Shown here in pieces: positions 7,977 to 18,729 of a DNA stretch of 64,000 nt. Under the pieces are notes generated by a model. The model searched no databases, was not told the origin of the DNA, and saw only the letters and a list, made by a program, of their open reading frames with translations. The stretch lies in assembly GCF_001598855.1 (NCBI RefSeq), contig NZ_BCZS01000009.1, positions 107,563-171,562 of the forward strand, written 5' to 3'. Each line of letters begins with the position of its first letter. The first letter of the stretch is position 1. This DNA is from Pluralibacter gergoviae ATCC 33028 = NBRC 105706. GTDB lineage: Bacteria; Pseudomonadota; Gammaproteobacteria; Enterobacterales; Enterobacteriaceae. The position numbers and the translations under genes are program-made.

Positions 7977-10538
7977 TTACACCAGGCTCTTCAGCCGGTA
8001 GATCCACTCCAGCGCCTGGCGCGGGGTCAGCGAATCCGGATCGAGATTTTCCAGCGCTTCTACCGCCGGCGACGTCTCTTCCGGCGCTGCCAGCAGCGAC
8101 ATCTGCGTGCCGTCAATGGCCGTTGCCGCCGCGTTGGGCGACAGGCTCTCCAGCTCGCGCAGCTTCTGCCGCGCCCGCTTGATCACCTCTTTCGGCACCC
8201 CGGCCAGCGCCGCCACGGCCAGGCCGTAGCTCTTGCTCGCCGCGCCGTCCTGCACGCTGTGCATAAAGGCGATGGTGTCCCCGTGCTCCAGCGCGTCGAG
8301 GTGGACGTTGGCCACGCCCTCCATCTTCTCCGGCAGCTGGGTCAGCTCGAAGTAGTGGGTGGCAAACAGGGTCAGCGCCTTGATGCGGTTAGCGAGGTTC
8401 TCCGCGCAGGCCCAGGCCAGCGACAGGCCGTCGTAGGTCGAGGTGCCGCGGCCGATTTCGTCCATCAGCACCAGGCTGTTCTCGGTGGCGTTGTGCAGAA
8501 TGTTGGCGGTCTCGGTCATCTCCACCATAAAGGTCGAACGGCCGGAGGCCAGATCGTCCGCCGCGCCGACGCGGGTAAAGATGCGGTCAATCGGCCCCAG
8601 CTCCGCCTTCTGCGCCGGCACGTAGCTGCCGATGTAGGCCAGCAGGGCGATCAGCGCCGTCTGGCGCATATAGGTACTCTTACCGCCCATGTTCGGGCCG
8701 GTGATGATCAGCATCCGCCGCTGCGGCGACAGGTTCAGCGGGTTGGCGATAAACGGTTCGTGCAGCACCTGCTCCACCACCGGATGGCGGCCCTCGGTAA
8801 TGCGGATGCCCGGCTTATCGCTGAAGGTCGGGCAGACGTAGTTGAGGGTGTAGGCCCGCTCGGCGAGGTTGACCAGCACGTCCAGCTCCGCCAGCGCGGC
8901 GGCGCTCTGCTGCAGCTCGGCCAGGTGCGGCAGCAGCAGGTCGAACAGCTGATCGTAGAGCTGTTTCTCCAGCGCCAGCGCCTTGCCTTTCGAAGTGAGC
9001 ACTTTGTCTTCGTACTCTTTCAGCTCCGGAATAATGTAGCGCTCGGCGTTTTTCAGCGTCTGGCGGCGGACATAATTAATCGGCGCCAGGTGGCTCTGGC
9101 CGCGGCTGATCTGGATGTAGTAGCCGTGCACCGCGTTATAGCCGACTTTCAGCGTGTCCAGTCCCAGGCGCTCGCGTTCGCGAATCTCCAGCTTATCCAG
9201 ATAGTCGGTGGCGCCGTCCGCCAGCGCGCGCCATTCGTCCAGCTCCTCGTTGTAGCCGGGGGCGATAACCCCGCCGTCGCGCACCAGCACCGGCGGGGTT
9301 TCAATCACCGCCCGCTCCAGCAGCTCGCGCAGCTCGCTAAACTCGCCCATCGTCTCGCGCAACGCCTGCACCGGGGCGCAGTCAACGTCCGCCAGCTGCG
9401 CCCGCAGCTCCGGCAGCTGCTGGAAGGCGTGGCGCATACGGGCCAAATCGCGCGGGCGGGCGGTGCGCAGCGCCAGGCGGGCCAGAATACGCTCCAGATC
9501 GCCCACCTGGCGCAGCACCGGCTGCAGCTCGCTATAGCGATCCTGCAGGGCACCGATGGTCTGCTGGCGCCCGGTCAGCACAGAGGTATCGCGCACCGGC
9601 ATATGCAGCCAGCGCTTGAGCATCCGGCTGCCCATCGGCGTGACGGTGCTGTCGAGCACCGACGCCAGCGTGTTCTCGACGCCGCCGGCCAGGTTCTGGG
9701 TGATCTCCAGATTGCGGCGGGTGGCGGCGTCCATGATGATACTGTCCTGCTGCCGTTCCATGGTAATCGAGCGGATGTGCGGCAGCGAGGTGCGCTGGGT
9801 ATCCTTCACGTACTGCAGCAGGCAGCCCGCCGCACACAGGCCGCGCGGCGCGTTTTCCACGCCGAAGCCCACCAGATCGCGGGTGCCGAACTGCAAATTG
9901 AGCTGCTGGCGGGCGGTGTCGATTTCAAACTCCCACAGCGGGCGGCGGCGCAGGCCGCGACGGCCCTCGATCAGCGCCATTTCGGCGAAGTCTTCCGCGT
10001 ACAGCAGCTCCGCCGGATTGGTGCGCTGCAGCTCGGCGGCCATCGTCTCGCGGTCCGCCGGCTCGCTCAGGCGAAAGCGCCCGGAGCTGATATCGAGCGT
10101 CGCGAAACCGAAACCTTTACTGTCCTGCCAGATGGCCGCCAGCAGATTGTCCTGGCGCTCCTGCAGCAGCGCCTCGTCGCTGATGGTGCCCGGCGTGACG
10201 ATGCGCACCACCTTGCGCTCTACCGGCCCCTTGCTGGTAGCCGGATCGCCAATCTGTTCGCAGATAGCCACCGACTCGCCGAGGTTAACCAGCTTCGCCA
10301 GATAGTTCTCCACCGCGTGGTGCGGCACGCCCGCCATCGGAATCGGCTCCCCGGCGGAGGCGCCGCGTTTGGTCAGGGAGATATCGAGCAGCTGCGACGC
10401 GCGTTTGGCGTCGTCATAAAACAGCTCGTAGAAGTCGCCCATGCGGTAAAACAGCAGGATTTCCGGATGCTGCGCTTTGAGCTTGAGGTACTGCTGCATC
10501 ATGGGAGTGTGGGCGTCGAAATTATCAAGTGTCGTCAT
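7977..10538 (-). CDS. mutS: DNA mismatch recognition ATPase MutS
   Basis: MutS binds mismatches and small loops and starts methyl-directed repair with MutL and MutH. The protein is 853 residues, equal to E. coli MutS. The N-terminal mismatch-reading motif Phe36-Tyr-Glu38 is present (GDFYELF). The C-terminal ATPase has Walker [12 protein letters not shown] (about residues 614-624), the [18 protein letters not shown] segment and Walker [17 protein letters not shown]. The last residues form the dimer/tetramer helix ([15 protein letters not shown]). The gene stands alone, with variable DNA on both sides, as is usual for the rpoS-mutS-fhlA zone. No disruption is seen. Confidence 0.98.
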   Translation of the reverse strand: MTTLDNFDAHTPMMQQYLKLKAQHPEILLFYRMGDFYELFYDDAKRASQLLDISLTKRGASAGEPIPMAGVPHHAVENYLAKLVNLGESVAICEQIGDPATSKGPVERKVVRIVTPGTISDEALLQERQDNLLAAIWQDSKGFGFATLDISSGRFRLSEPADRETMAAELQRTNPAELLYAEDFAEMALIEGRRGLRRRPLWEFEIDTARQQLNLQFGTRDLVGFGVENAPRGLCAAGCLLQYVKDTQRTSLPHIRSITMERQQDSIIMDAATRRNLEITQNLAGGVENTLASVLDSTVTPMGSRMLKRWLHMPVRDTSVLTGRQQTIGALQDRYSELQPVLRQVGDLERILARLALRTARPRDLARMRHAFQQLPELRAQLADVDCAPVQALRETMGEFSELRELLERAVIETPPVLVRDGGVIAPGYNEELDEWRALADGATDYLDKLEIRERERLGLDTLKVGYNAVHGYYIQISRGQSHLAPINYVRRQTLKNAERYIIPELKEYEDKVLTSKGKALALEKQLYDQLFDLLLPHLAELQQSAAALAELDVLVNLAERAYTLNYVCPTFSDKPGIRITEGRHPVVEQVLHEPFIANPLNLSPQRRMLIITGPNMGGKSTYMRQTALIALLAYIGSYVPAQKAELGPIDRIFTRVGAADDLASGRSTFMVEMTETANILHNATENSLVLMDEIGRGTSTYDGLSLAWACAENLANRIKALTLFATHYFELTQLPEKMEGVANVHLDALEHGDTIAFMHSVQDGAASKSYGLAVAALAGVPKEVIKRARQKLRELESLSPNAAATAIDGTQMSLLAAPEETSPAVEALENLDPDSLTPRQALEWIYRLKSLV

Positions 10539-11035
10539 GGAGTTAAGATATCCATCTCATTGAAACGCAATGTTATTTAGGCATTTCTGGTACGAAGAAT
10601 TGATAATATTGTCGCATGAAAAGAGTAGAGGTTCTACGGGCTGAACGGTGACTTTGAGGCCGTCCGGCAGCTATGATCACAATCACGGGATCTGCTTAGA
10701 TAGATGTCATTCTATCGAAAGCACCTGCAGTCCGGGGATAAACGGATGCCAACCGCTTATATAGATGTACCTCAATAAACCACATGAATTGGGTTGGATT
10801 AATCCAGTCATTATTAATGGCGATGGTATACTTGCAAAGCTGTATCCACAGATAATTATTCTCGTCATTGCAACTCACGCTTCGGATGTTGAAGCACCAA
10901 GGGGCGACGAGCACCAGCGTAGTCATAATTCTATAATTCTGATTGTTTAATCTATAGCCTTATGTTAAAAATACTGGTAATTGTAAGAGGTCATATTATA
11001 GATGTGATTGGTTAACTATTTGATGGTGGTCACAA
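10539..11035. other. AT-rich intergenic stretch upstream of mutS
   Basis: About 500 bases hold the mutS promoter region but no gene I can support. Short open frames exist on both strands around 10696-10950; they overlap each other head to tail, lack good ribosome sites and resemble nothing I know. Base composition falls sharply from about 10560 onward, marking the edge of an acquired segment that runs to about 12590. Confidence 0.6.
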
Positions 11036-11362
11036 ATGAAAGCTTATGAAATTGAAACTTTACTTATTCAAAATGGTTTCAATCCTAAAGAAATATCTGT
11101 CATGAAGCTACATGCAGAAAAACATGGACACCCCTATCTTTGGTTATTACAGCAACTTAAGAAAAGATTTATTGTATCAGTCGTTTTAATGTTAATCCTT
11201 TTGGTAGGAGGTATACTGACATTTATCTATGGTAGTTATGAAAATAAAGTCTCCTATTCAGTGATGCTAATTATAGGTTTTATTATTATATATGTATTCA
11301 CTCCATTAAATACTGGGTATAAGGCATGCAAATTATTGAGTAGAAATAGTCACTTATTATAG
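11036..11362 (+). CDS. Small two-TM membrane protein, function unknown
   Basis: This is a 108-residue protein that I do not recognise. A charged, soluble N-terminal part (1-44) is followed by two hydrophobic segments (about 45-66 and 74-91) and a short basic tail, so it should be an inner-membrane protein. The start follows a GGTGG-like site. Codon use is AT-rich, unlike the backbone genes. Its end overlaps the end of the convergent DUF4225-like gene by 13 bases. Small two-TM proteins next to toxin-like genes are often immunity factors, so that role is possible here, but the convergent orientation argues against a simple toxin-immunity operon. Confidence 0.65.
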   Translation: MKAYEIETLLIQNGFNPKEISVMKLHAEKHGHPYLWLLQQLKKRFIVSVVLMLILLVGGILTFIYGSYENKVSYSVMLIIGFIIIYVFTPLNTGYKACKLLSRNSHLL

Positions 11363-12144
11363 CTGTCCCGAATGGATTTTATTGCCATGCCATCATTATA
11401 TATTTCTATGAGCAATTCGTTTCTGCTCATTTCCTTAATTTTCCTCACATAGTCCGTATTAAGATAATAAAAAAGCCGCCAAGCTTCGGGTTTTTTTATT
11501 AAGCGAACAAAGCCATAAAGCGAAAGCGCTAAATCCATTGAGCTGTATGCAATCTGTCCTACTTTGCTGTCAAAACCAAGAAATTCAGCGGTGACTATAT
11601 ACCCTTTCTTAAGAAAACCAATGCTATCTGATTTATTAAATATTAAATTCTCAGCAGACTCCTGAACACCATTGAGCCCATGGAGTACCAGCATTCCTCC
11701 GAAGGCCGTTCCGATAACTACACCCGAAGCAAGTGATGCGCTAATAACTGCAAGCCCCGCAACAACTTGTAATCCGCCCAGAACTACACCGATGCCATTT
11801 ATAATATATACCCAGTTGTCTTTATCCTTAATGACTGAAATTGAAGCATGAATAGCTGCATTACCGCTTCGTAACAAACGGTCTTGAGTATCTAAATAGT
11901 CAATCTCTGCCTTTATATTCTGAATGCATTGCTGGCAAATATTGTCATCACTTGTACGACTAATAACATCGAATTGTGCCTTGATGAATGCCTGAATTTC
12001 ATTGTTGAAGTCCAGACGAACTAAAGGATGATTAAGATGACTATGGGCAATAAAATTAGCCTTTCTGGTTAGAGTGTTAGCTTCTGCCTGCGCAATCGCG
12101 TTGTAGTAATGTTGATGGCGATGTTTAGCTAAGTAGTTATCCAT
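11350..12144 (-). CDS. DUF4225-like protein with a glycine-rich hydrophobic core
   Basis: The 264-residue protein has a polar N-terminal half, a long hydrophobic Gly/Ala-rich stretch at about 111-160 that could span a membrane twice, and a C-terminal region (196-250) with YSSMDLALSLYG, PEAWRLFYYLNTDYV and a final acidic helix. That C-terminal pattern is what I recall for DUF4225 proteins, which are scattered in Enterobacterales and sometimes form the C-terminal part of larger exported or polymorphic toxins. Here it stands alone, with no Rhs, VgrG or PAAR partner and no signal peptide. The gene is AT-rich. The family call is moderate; any toxin role is inference. Confidence 0.65.
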   Translation of the reverse strand: MDNYLAKHRHQHYYNAIAQAEANTLTRKANFIAHSHLNHPLVRLDFNNEIQAFIKAQFDVISRTSDDNICQQCIQNIKAEIDYLDTQDRLLRSGNAAIHASISVIKDKDNWVYIINGIGVVLGGLQVVAGLAVISASLASGVVIGTAFGGMLVLHGLNGVQESAENLIFNKSDSIGFLKKGYIVTAEFLGFDSKVGQIAYSSMDLALSLYGFVRLIKKPEAWRLFYYLNTDYVRKIKEMSRNELLIEIYNDGMAIKSIRDSYNK

Positions 12145-13318
<1,174 letters not shown>

Positions 13319-13325
13319 CGGACTC

Positions 13326-13348
13326 CGGCCTCGCAATGAGGCCGTTTT
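13326..13348 (+). terminator. Intrinsic terminator after the azoreductase-like gene
   Basis: CGGCCTC and GAGGCCG pair around GCAAT and are followed by TTTT. The hairpin begins 8 bases after the stop codon. Confidence 0.85.
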
Positions 13349-13463
13349 ACCTTTCCTTTTCCGCATCTCCGCACGCGCTTTGCGGTCCCGATCGCCTTTT
13401 CTTCCCGCGCCGCTTGCTACGCTTGTTAATCACATTTTATTAACATAGCCAGCAGGAGCGACG

Positions 13464-14624
13464 ATGAGCATGAATCCCTTTGAGTTTCGTACGGTAGCCT
13501 CCATAGCCGTTCAGTGGGGCGGCGCACGCGCGCTGGGCGAGAGCCTTGCCGCGAGGTTCTCCGCCCGCAGCGCGCTGTTGATTACGGATAAGGGGCTGGT
13601 CAGCGCCGGGCTGATTGCGCCGGTCCTCGCCTCGCTGGAGGGCTCGGGCTTTCGCGTCACGGTGTTCGACAGCGTGGTGGCCGATCCGCCGGAGCAGATT
13701 GTCCACGCCTGCGCCGGGGTAGCCGCCGACGCGGATGCCGATATTATCATCGGCCTCGGCGGCGGTTCGTCGCTGGACATCGCCAAGCTGGCGGCCGTGC
13801 TGGCGGCGGGCAGCCAGCCGCTGTCGGAGATGTACGGCATCGGCAAGGTCAGCGGTTCGCGCCTGCCGCTGGTGCTGATCCCGACTACCGCCGGGACCGG
13901 CTCCGAGGTCACCAATATCTCCATCATTACCACCGGCGAGACCACCAAAATGGGCGTTGTGGCCCCGCAGCTGTACGCCGATTTTGTCCTGCTGGATGCC
14001 GAACTTACCGTCGGGCTGCCGCCGCTGCATACTGCCGCCACCGGCATTGACGCGATGGTCCACGCGATTGAAGCCTACACCAGTAAACACAAGAAGAATC
14101 CGCTGTCAGACGCTCTGGCCCGCGAGGCGCTCCGGCTGCTGTCGGTCAACCTGGTCGCCGCCTGCCGCAGCGGCGCCGATCGCAGCGCGCGCGAGGCGAT
14201 GCTGCTCGGCGCGACGCTGGCCGGTCAGGCCTTTGCCAACTCGCCCGTGGCGGCCGTTCACGCCCTGGCCTATCCGCTCGGCGGGCACTACCACATCCCC
14301 CACGGCCTCTCCAACGCGCTGATGCTTGAACCGGTGCTGCGCTACAACGCCAGCGCGGCGGCGCCGCTGTACGCTGAGCTTGCCGACGTCGTAGGCATTG
14401 CCGGCGGCGGCGATGTCCGCGAGCGCGCTAACGCTTTTGTACAGTTTATGGTCGATTTGATGGAGCAGAGCGGGGCACCGCGCCGGCTTCGCGATGTGCA
14501 GGTGACGGAGGATAGCCTGCCTCGGCTTGCCGCCGATGCCATGCTTCAGACCCGGCTGCTGATGAACAATCCGATCGATGTCGATGAACAGGCCGCGCTC
14601 AGGCTTTATCAGGCCGCGTTCTGA
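13464..14624 (+). CDS. Iron-containing (class III) alcohol dehydrogenase, candidate 4-hydroxybutyrate dehydrogenase
   Basis: The 386-residue protein has the nucleotide motif GLGGGSSLD (about 97-105), the TTAGTGSEVT loop and predicted metal ligands Asp196, His200, His266 and His280, spaced as in FucO-type enzymes. Substrate is not set by the fold. The next gene, 37 bases on, encodes an AttM/BlcC-like lactonase. In Agrobacterium the same pair (attL/blcB with attM/blcC) opens gamma-butyrolactone and oxidises the 4-hydroxybutyrate formed to succinic semialdehyde. That makes 4-hydroxybutyrate the best guess here. A succinic semialdehyde dehydrogenase (blcA) is not found nearby. Confidence 0.85.
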   Translation: MSMNPFEFRTVASIAVQWGGARALGESLAARFSARSALLITDKGLVSAGLIAPVLASLEGSGFRVTVFDSVVADPPEQIVHACAGVAADADADIIIGLGGGSSLDIAKLAAVLAAGSQPLSEMYGIGKVSGSRLPLVLIPTTAGTGSEVTNISIITTGETTKMGVVAPQLYADFVLLDAELTVGLPPLHTAATGIDAMVHAIEAYTSKHKKNPLSDALAREALRLLSVNLVAACRSGADRSAREAMLLGATLAGQAFANSPVAAVHALAYPLGGHYHIPHGLSNALMLEPVLRYNASAAAPLYAELADVVGIAGGGDVRERANAFVQFMVDLMEQSGAPRRLRDVQVTEDSLPRLAADAMLQTRLLMNNPIDVDEQAALRLYQAAF

Positions 14625-14661
14625 CCGCGCCTATCCCATCAACTGCAGAAGGATGTTCCGT

Positions 14662-15453
14662 ATGAATGATATTCGCCTCTACATGCTCCAGTCAGGCACC
14701 CTCAAGTGCAAGGTGCACAATATCAAAATGAACCAGGGCGGCGGCGCCGACTACGAGATCCCTGTGCCTTTCTTCCTCATCACCCATCCAGAGGGCCACA
14801 CCATTATCGACGGCGGCAACGCAATTGAAGTGGCGACCGATCCGCGCGGCTACTGGGGCGGCATCTGCGACGTTTACTGGCCGGTGCTGGCGGAGGATCA
14901 GGGCTGTGTTGATCAGATCAAAGCGCTGGGGATCGATCCGGGTGATGTAAAATACGTCGTCCAGTCGCACCTGCATCTCGATCATACCGGGGCCATCGGC
15001 CGCTTCCCCAATGCCCGGCACCTGGTGCAGCGTGTGGAGTACGAGTATGCCTTCACGCCGGACTGGTTCGCCGCCGGAGGTTATATCCGTAAGGACTTTG
15101 ACCGCCCCGGGCTGAAATGGCAGTTTCTCAACGGCGTTGAGGACGATTTTTACGACGTCTACGGCGACGGTACTCTGACCACCATTTTTTCGCCGGGCCA
15201 TTCGCCGGGGCACCAGTCTTTCCTGGTCCGTCTGCCCAACAGCAGGCCCCTGCTGTTAACAGTGGATGCCGCCTACACGGTCGATCACTGGGAGGAGAGG
15301 GCGCTGCCGGGCTTTCTCGCTTCGGCGGTGGATTCGGTGCGCTCGGTGCAGAAGCTGCGCGCCGTGGCGGAGCGCAGCGATGCAATTGTGGTGACGGGAC
15401 ACGATCCCGACGCCTGGGCCGGATTTAAAAAGGCGCCGGAGTATTACTCCTGA
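14662..15453 (+). CDS. attM: AttM/BlcC-family metallo-beta-lactamase-fold lactonase
   Basis: The 263-residue protein closely resembles AttM/AiiB-type lactonases, which hydrolyse gamma-butyrolactone and N-acyl-homoserine lactones. The zinc motif HLHLDH lies at 103-108, with further ligands His180, Asp202 and His247, so both metal sites look complete. The start at 14662 lies 10 bases after an AGAAGG site; an ATG three codons earlier is too close to it. It follows the iron alcohol dehydrogenase on the same strand, so the two probably form an operon. Whether it serves signal quenching or lactone catabolism cannot be told from the sequence. Confidence 0.88.
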   Translation: MNDIRLYMLQSGTLKCKVHNIKMNQGGGADYEIPVPFFLITHPEGHTIIDGGNAIEVATDPRGYWGGICDVYWPVLAEDQGCVDQIKALGIDPGDVKYVVQSHLHLDHTGAIGRFPNARHLVQRVEYEYAFTPDWFAAGGYIRKDFDRPGLKWQFLNGVEDDFYDVYGDGTLTTIFSPGHSPGHQSFLVRLPNSRPLLLTVDAAYTVDHWEERALPGFLASAVDSVRSVQKLRAVAERSDAIVVTGHDPDAWAGFKKAPEYYS

Positions 15454-15462
15454 TCGACGAGT

Positions 15463-15483
15463 GGGAGGGCGTCCGGCCCTCCC
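15463..15483. terminator. Hairpin between the convergent lactonase and mhpT genes
   Basis: GGGAGGGC pairs perfectly with GCCCTCCC around a 5-base loop in the 43-base gap between the two stop codons. It lacks a clear T-run but lies where a shared terminator is expected. Confidence 0.6.
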
Positions 15484-15496
15484 TCTGCCGCAAGCC

Positions 15497-16693
15497 TCAG
15501 GCAATAGCGGTATTTTTCTGCCGACCCATCAGCCAGAAGACCGCGGCTCCCGCCAGCAGAATGCCCGGCGCCGAGGCGGCCATCACGCCAACGGTGCCGG
15601 TGCCCAGCGCCAGCATTTTTCCCGCCAGCAGCGGGCCGGTCATCGCCCCCAGCCTGCCAACGGCCACCGCCGTACCGACGCCGGTGGCGCGAATTTCCGT
15701 GCGATAGAACTGCGGCGCCAGCGCGTAGAGGACGCTCTGCCCGCCGGTGGCGAACAACCCGGCGACGAAGCCGGAAACCAGCATCCCGCTCAGCGAGCTG
15801 GCGCTGCCCAGCGCCAGCAGCGAGGCCAGCATCCCGGTGTAGATCAGCACCGACATGGCCAGCGGGCTGAGCCTGTCCATCAGCGCGCCGAGCAGCAGCG
15901 TGCCGCTGGCGGCGCCGAACTGCAGGACGAACATCACCCCTGCCGCCTCGCTGGCGCTGAAGCCCTGGTCTACCAGCAGCATCGGCAGCCAGTTAATTAG
16001 CATATAGACCACCAGCAGGGTAAAGAAGTAGCTCAGCCACAGCAGCAGGGTCGCCGCCGCGCTCTCCGGCGCCAGCAGCGCCCGCAGCGGCGCGGCCTTT
16101 CTGCTGGCGCTGAAGGCCTGCGACTCCGGCAGCCAGCGCAGCAGGGCGGGCACCAGCAGCAGCGGCACGATGCCGCCGACCCAGAAGACGGTCTGCCACG
16201 CCCGGGCGAGGCCGAAAAAGCCCAGCGCCGCCGCCAGCGCCGCGCCGATGGGCACCCCGCAGTACATCAGGCTCACCGCCGTTCCGCGCAGGCGCGGCCC
16301 GGCGGCTTCGGCGGTGAGGGCGATCAGGTTGGGCAGCGCCGCCCCCAGCCCGACGCCGGTCATCAGCCGGGCCAGCAGCAGGGTAGGGTAGTTCCACGCC
16401 AGGGCGGTCACTACGGAGAAGAGGCCAAACAGCAGCACCGAGGCGGTCAGCACGCGCTTGCGGCCGATGCGGTCCGCCAGCACGCCGCCCGCCATCGCTC
16501 CCGGCAGCAGGCCGAGGATCCCGGCGCTGAAGATCCAGCCCATCTGCATTTTGTCGAGAGAGAAAGCCTGCGCCATGCCGACGGCGGCGATCCCGGCGGC
16601 CTGCAAATCGAGGCCCTCCATCAGGGCGACCATAAAGCAAAGCCCGATAGTGACTATCAGGCGCGGGTTGTTTCCAGAGGTGGTTGAAGTCAT
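15497..16693 (-). CDS. mhpT: 3-(3-hydroxyphenyl)propionate transporter (MFS)
   Basis: MhpT is a proton-driven major-facilitator permease of the aromatic acid/H+ symporter group that imports 3-(3-hydroxyphenyl)propionate. The 398-residue protein has twelve predicted TM segments, an early Glu-Gly-Leu-Asp (MEGLDLQAAGIA) in TM1 and the loop 2-3 motif ADRIGRKRV. Length and sequence match E. coli MhpT closely. It is the last gene of the mhp operon, 72 bases after mhpE, with a strong hairpin between them. Confidence 0.95.
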   Translation of the reverse strand: MTSTTSGNNPRLIVTIGLCFMVALMEGLDLQAAGIAAVGMAQAFSLDKMQMGWIFSAGILGLLPGAMAGGVLADRIGRKRVLTASVLLFGLFSVVTALAWNYPTLLLARLMTGVGLGAALPNLIALTAEAAGPRLRGTAVSLMYCGVPIGAALAAALGFFGLARAWQTVFWVGGIVPLLLVPALLRWLPESQAFSASRKAAPLRALLAPESAAATLLLWLSYFFTLLVVYMLINWLPMLLVDQGFSASEAAGVMFVLQFGAASGTLLLGALMDRLSPLAMSVLIYTGMLASLLALGSASSLSGMLVSGFVAGLFATGGQSVLYALAPQFYRTEIRATGVGTAVAVGRLGAMTGPLLAGKMLALGTGTVGVMAASAPGILLAGAAVFWLMGRQKNTAIA

Positions 16694-16735
16694 AGGGTAC
16701 CTTTGCGAAATCCGGACGGTCGGAACAGAGGAACG

Positions 16736-16758
16736 GCGGCCGGTACGTTGCCGGCCGC
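16736..16758 (-). promoter_or_regulatory. Hairpin between mhpE and mhpT
   Basis: GCGGCCGG and CCGGCCGC pair perfectly around a 7-base loop in the mhpE-mhpT gap. Without a T-run it is more likely an mRNA stabiliser or processing site than a full terminator, and could set a lower transporter level than the enzymes. Confidence 0.5.
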
Positions 16759-16765
16759 GCGCGTT

Positions 16766-17782
16766 TTATTGACTGCGCCCGAGCAGATCCAGCGCCACGT
16801 CGACGATCATATCCTCCTGGCCGCCGACCATCCGGCGTTTGCCCAGCTCCACCAGAATATCCACCGTGCTCAGGCCGTAGCGTCTGGCCGCCGCTTCGCT
16901 GTGGCGCAGGAAGCTGGAGTAGACCCCCGCGTAGCCCAGCGCCAGCGTCTCGCGATCCACCCGCACCGGCCTGTCCTGCAGGGGGCGCACCAGATCGTCG
17001 GCGGCGTCCATCAGCGCCAGCAGATCGGTGCCGTGATCCCAGCCCATCTTGTCTGCGGCGGCGATAAACGCCTCCAGCGGCGCGTTGCCCGCGCCCGCGC
17101 CCATGCCGGCGAGGCTGGCGTCAACGCGGTCGCAGCCCTCTTCGACGGCGGCGATGGAGTTGGCGACGCCGAGGCTCAGGTTGTGGTGGGCGTGCATCCC
17201 GGTCGCGGTGTCGGGCTGAAGAACATCTTTCAGGGCGCGGAAGCGGTCGCGGATGTCGTTCATGTTCATCGCTCCGCCGGAGTCCACCACGTAGATGCAG
17301 GTCGCCCCATAGGACTCCATCTTCTTCGCCTGCTCCGCCAGCGCCTGCGGCGAGGTCATGTGGCTCATCATCAGAAAGCCGACGGTGTCCATCCCCAGCT
17401 CGCGGGCGAAGGCGATATGCTGGGCGGAGACGTCCGCCTCGGTGCAGTGGGTGGCGACGCGCACCACCCGCGCCCCGGCCTGATACGCGTTTTTCAGATC
17501 GTGCAGGGTGCCGATCCCCGGGATCAGCAGGGTGGCGATTTTCGCGTTGCTGACCGCCGAGGCCGCCGCTTCGATCCACTCAACGTCGCTGTGCGCCCCG
17601 AAGCCGTAGTTGAAGCTGGAGCCCTGCAGGCCGTCGCCGTGGGCCACTTCAATGGAATCCACGCCCGCGCTGTCCAGCGCGGCGGCGATCCGGCGCACGC
17701 TCTCCAGCGAATACTGGTGGCGGATGGCGTGCATGCCGTCGCGCAGCGTCACGTCTGAGATATAGAGTTTTTTACCGTTCAT
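16766..17782 (-). CDS. mhpE: 4-hydroxy-2-oxovalerate aldolase
   Basis: MhpE splits 4-hydroxy-2-oxopentanoate into pyruvate and acetaldehyde and passes the latter to MhpF through a protein channel. The 338-residue protein belongs to the HMG-CoA lyase/DRE-TIM group. The metal motif [12 protein letters not shown] near the N-terminus supplies the Arg-Asp pair, and [15 protein letters not shown] supplies the His ligands. The start codon overlaps the end of mhpF by 4 bases, which fits a tight aldolase-dehydrogenase complex. Confidence 0.97.
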   Translation of the reverse strand: MNGKKLYISDVTLRDGMHAIRHQYSLESVRRIAAALDSAGVDSIEVAHGDGLQGSSFNYGFGAHSDVEWIEAAASAVSNAKIATLLIPGIGTLHDLKNAYQAGARVVRVATHCTEADVSAQHIAFARELGMDTVGFLMMSHMTSPQALAEQAKKMESYGATCIYVVDSGGAMNMNDIRDRFRALKDVLQPDTATGMHAHHNLSLGVANSIAAVEEGCDRVDASLAGMGAGAGNAPLEAFIAAADKMGWDHGTDLLALMDAADDLVRPLQDRPVRVDRETLALGYAGVYSSFLRHSEAAARRYGLSTVDILVELGKRRMVGGQEDMIVDVALDLLGRSQ

Positions 17783-18729
17783 GCTTTGTCTCCCGCCGCC
17801 GCGTTCATTGCCTGAGCCATCTTCTCCGCCGTCTTCAGCGCCGCCGAGGTCATAATATCGAGGTTGCCCGCGTAGGCGGGCAGGTAGTGCGCCGCACCCT
17901 CCACTTCAATATAAATCGCGGTTTTCAGGCCCGAGAAGCGGCCCACGCCCGGCAGATTGACCGGCTTATCGTCGGGGATAACCTCAAACTGCACCTGCTG
18001 CTTCAGGCGATAGCCCGGCACATACGCCTGCACCGCCGCCGCCATCTCGTTCACCGAGGCTTCGATGTCGGCCTTAGAGGCCGCTTCGCTCAGGACGTAG
18101 ACCGTATCGCGCATCATCAGCGGCGGCTCGGCGGGGTTGAGAATAATAATGGCCTTGCCCTTTGCCGCGCCGCCCACCTGCTCGATAGCCAGCGAGGTGG
18201 TTTCGGTAAATTCGTCGATATTGGCGCGGGTGCCCGGTCCGGCAGACTTGCTGGCAATCGAGGCGATGATCTCCGCGTAGTGGACCTTCGCCACTCTTGA
18301 TACTGCCGCCACCATCGGGATAGTGGCCTGGCCGCCGCAGGTGACCATATTGACGTTCCCCTGCTGAAGGTTGCTGTCCAGGTTGACCACCGGCACGCAG
18401 TAGGGGCCGATGGCCGCGGGCGTCAGGTCGATAACCCGGATGCCGGGTTTCGCTTCCCGCAGGGCGGCGTCGTTTTTGACGTGCGCTCCGGCGCTGGTGG
18501 CGTCGAACACAAAATCAATGTCGGCAAATTCCGCCATCTGCATCAGGCCGCCGACGCCTTCGTGGGTGGTGGCCACGCCCATCCGTCGGGCGCGGGCCAG
18601 GCCGTCCGATTCAGGATCGATGCCGACCATCACCGCCATCTTCAGATGCTCGCTCTGGCGCAAAATTTTGATCATCAAATCGGTGCCGATGTTGCCGGAG
18701 CCGATAATGGCGACGTTACGTTTTCTCAT
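17779..18729 (-). CDS. mhpF: Acylating acetaldehyde dehydrogenase
   Basis: MhpF turns acetaldehyde plus CoA into acetyl-CoA with NAD+. The 316-residue protein has the Rossmann motif [11 protein letters not shown] at the N-terminus and the catalytic Cys at about 131 in [12 protein letters not shown]. It overlaps mhpE and mhpD by 4 bases on each side, giving continuous coupling through the operon. It matches E. coli MhpF in length and sequence. Confidence 0.97.
   Translation of the reverse strand: MRKRNVAIIGSGNIGTDLMIKILRQSEHLKMAVMVGIDPESDGLARARRMGVATTHEGVGGLMQMAEFADIDFVFDATSAGAHVKNDAALREAKPGIRVIDLTPAAIGPYCVPVVNLDSNLQQGNVNMVTCGGQATIPMVAAVSRVAKVHYAEIIASIASKSAGPGTRANIDEFTETTSLAIEQVGGAAKGKAIIILNPAEPPLMMRDTVYVLSEAASKADIEASVNEMAAAVQAYVPGYRLKQQVQFEVIPDDKPVNLPGVGRFSGLKTAIYIEVEGAAHYLPAYAGNLDIMTSAALKTAEKMAQAMNAAAGDKA

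Noticed and set aside
8259..10580. A 773-codon open frame opposite mutS
   Set aside because: It is an antisense shadow of mutS with skewed composition, no ribosome site and no known relative.
10696..10950. Two overlapping short frames on opposite strands upstream of the AT-rich pair
   Set aside because: Neither has a ribosome site or a recognisable product; AT-rich DNA gives such frames by chance.
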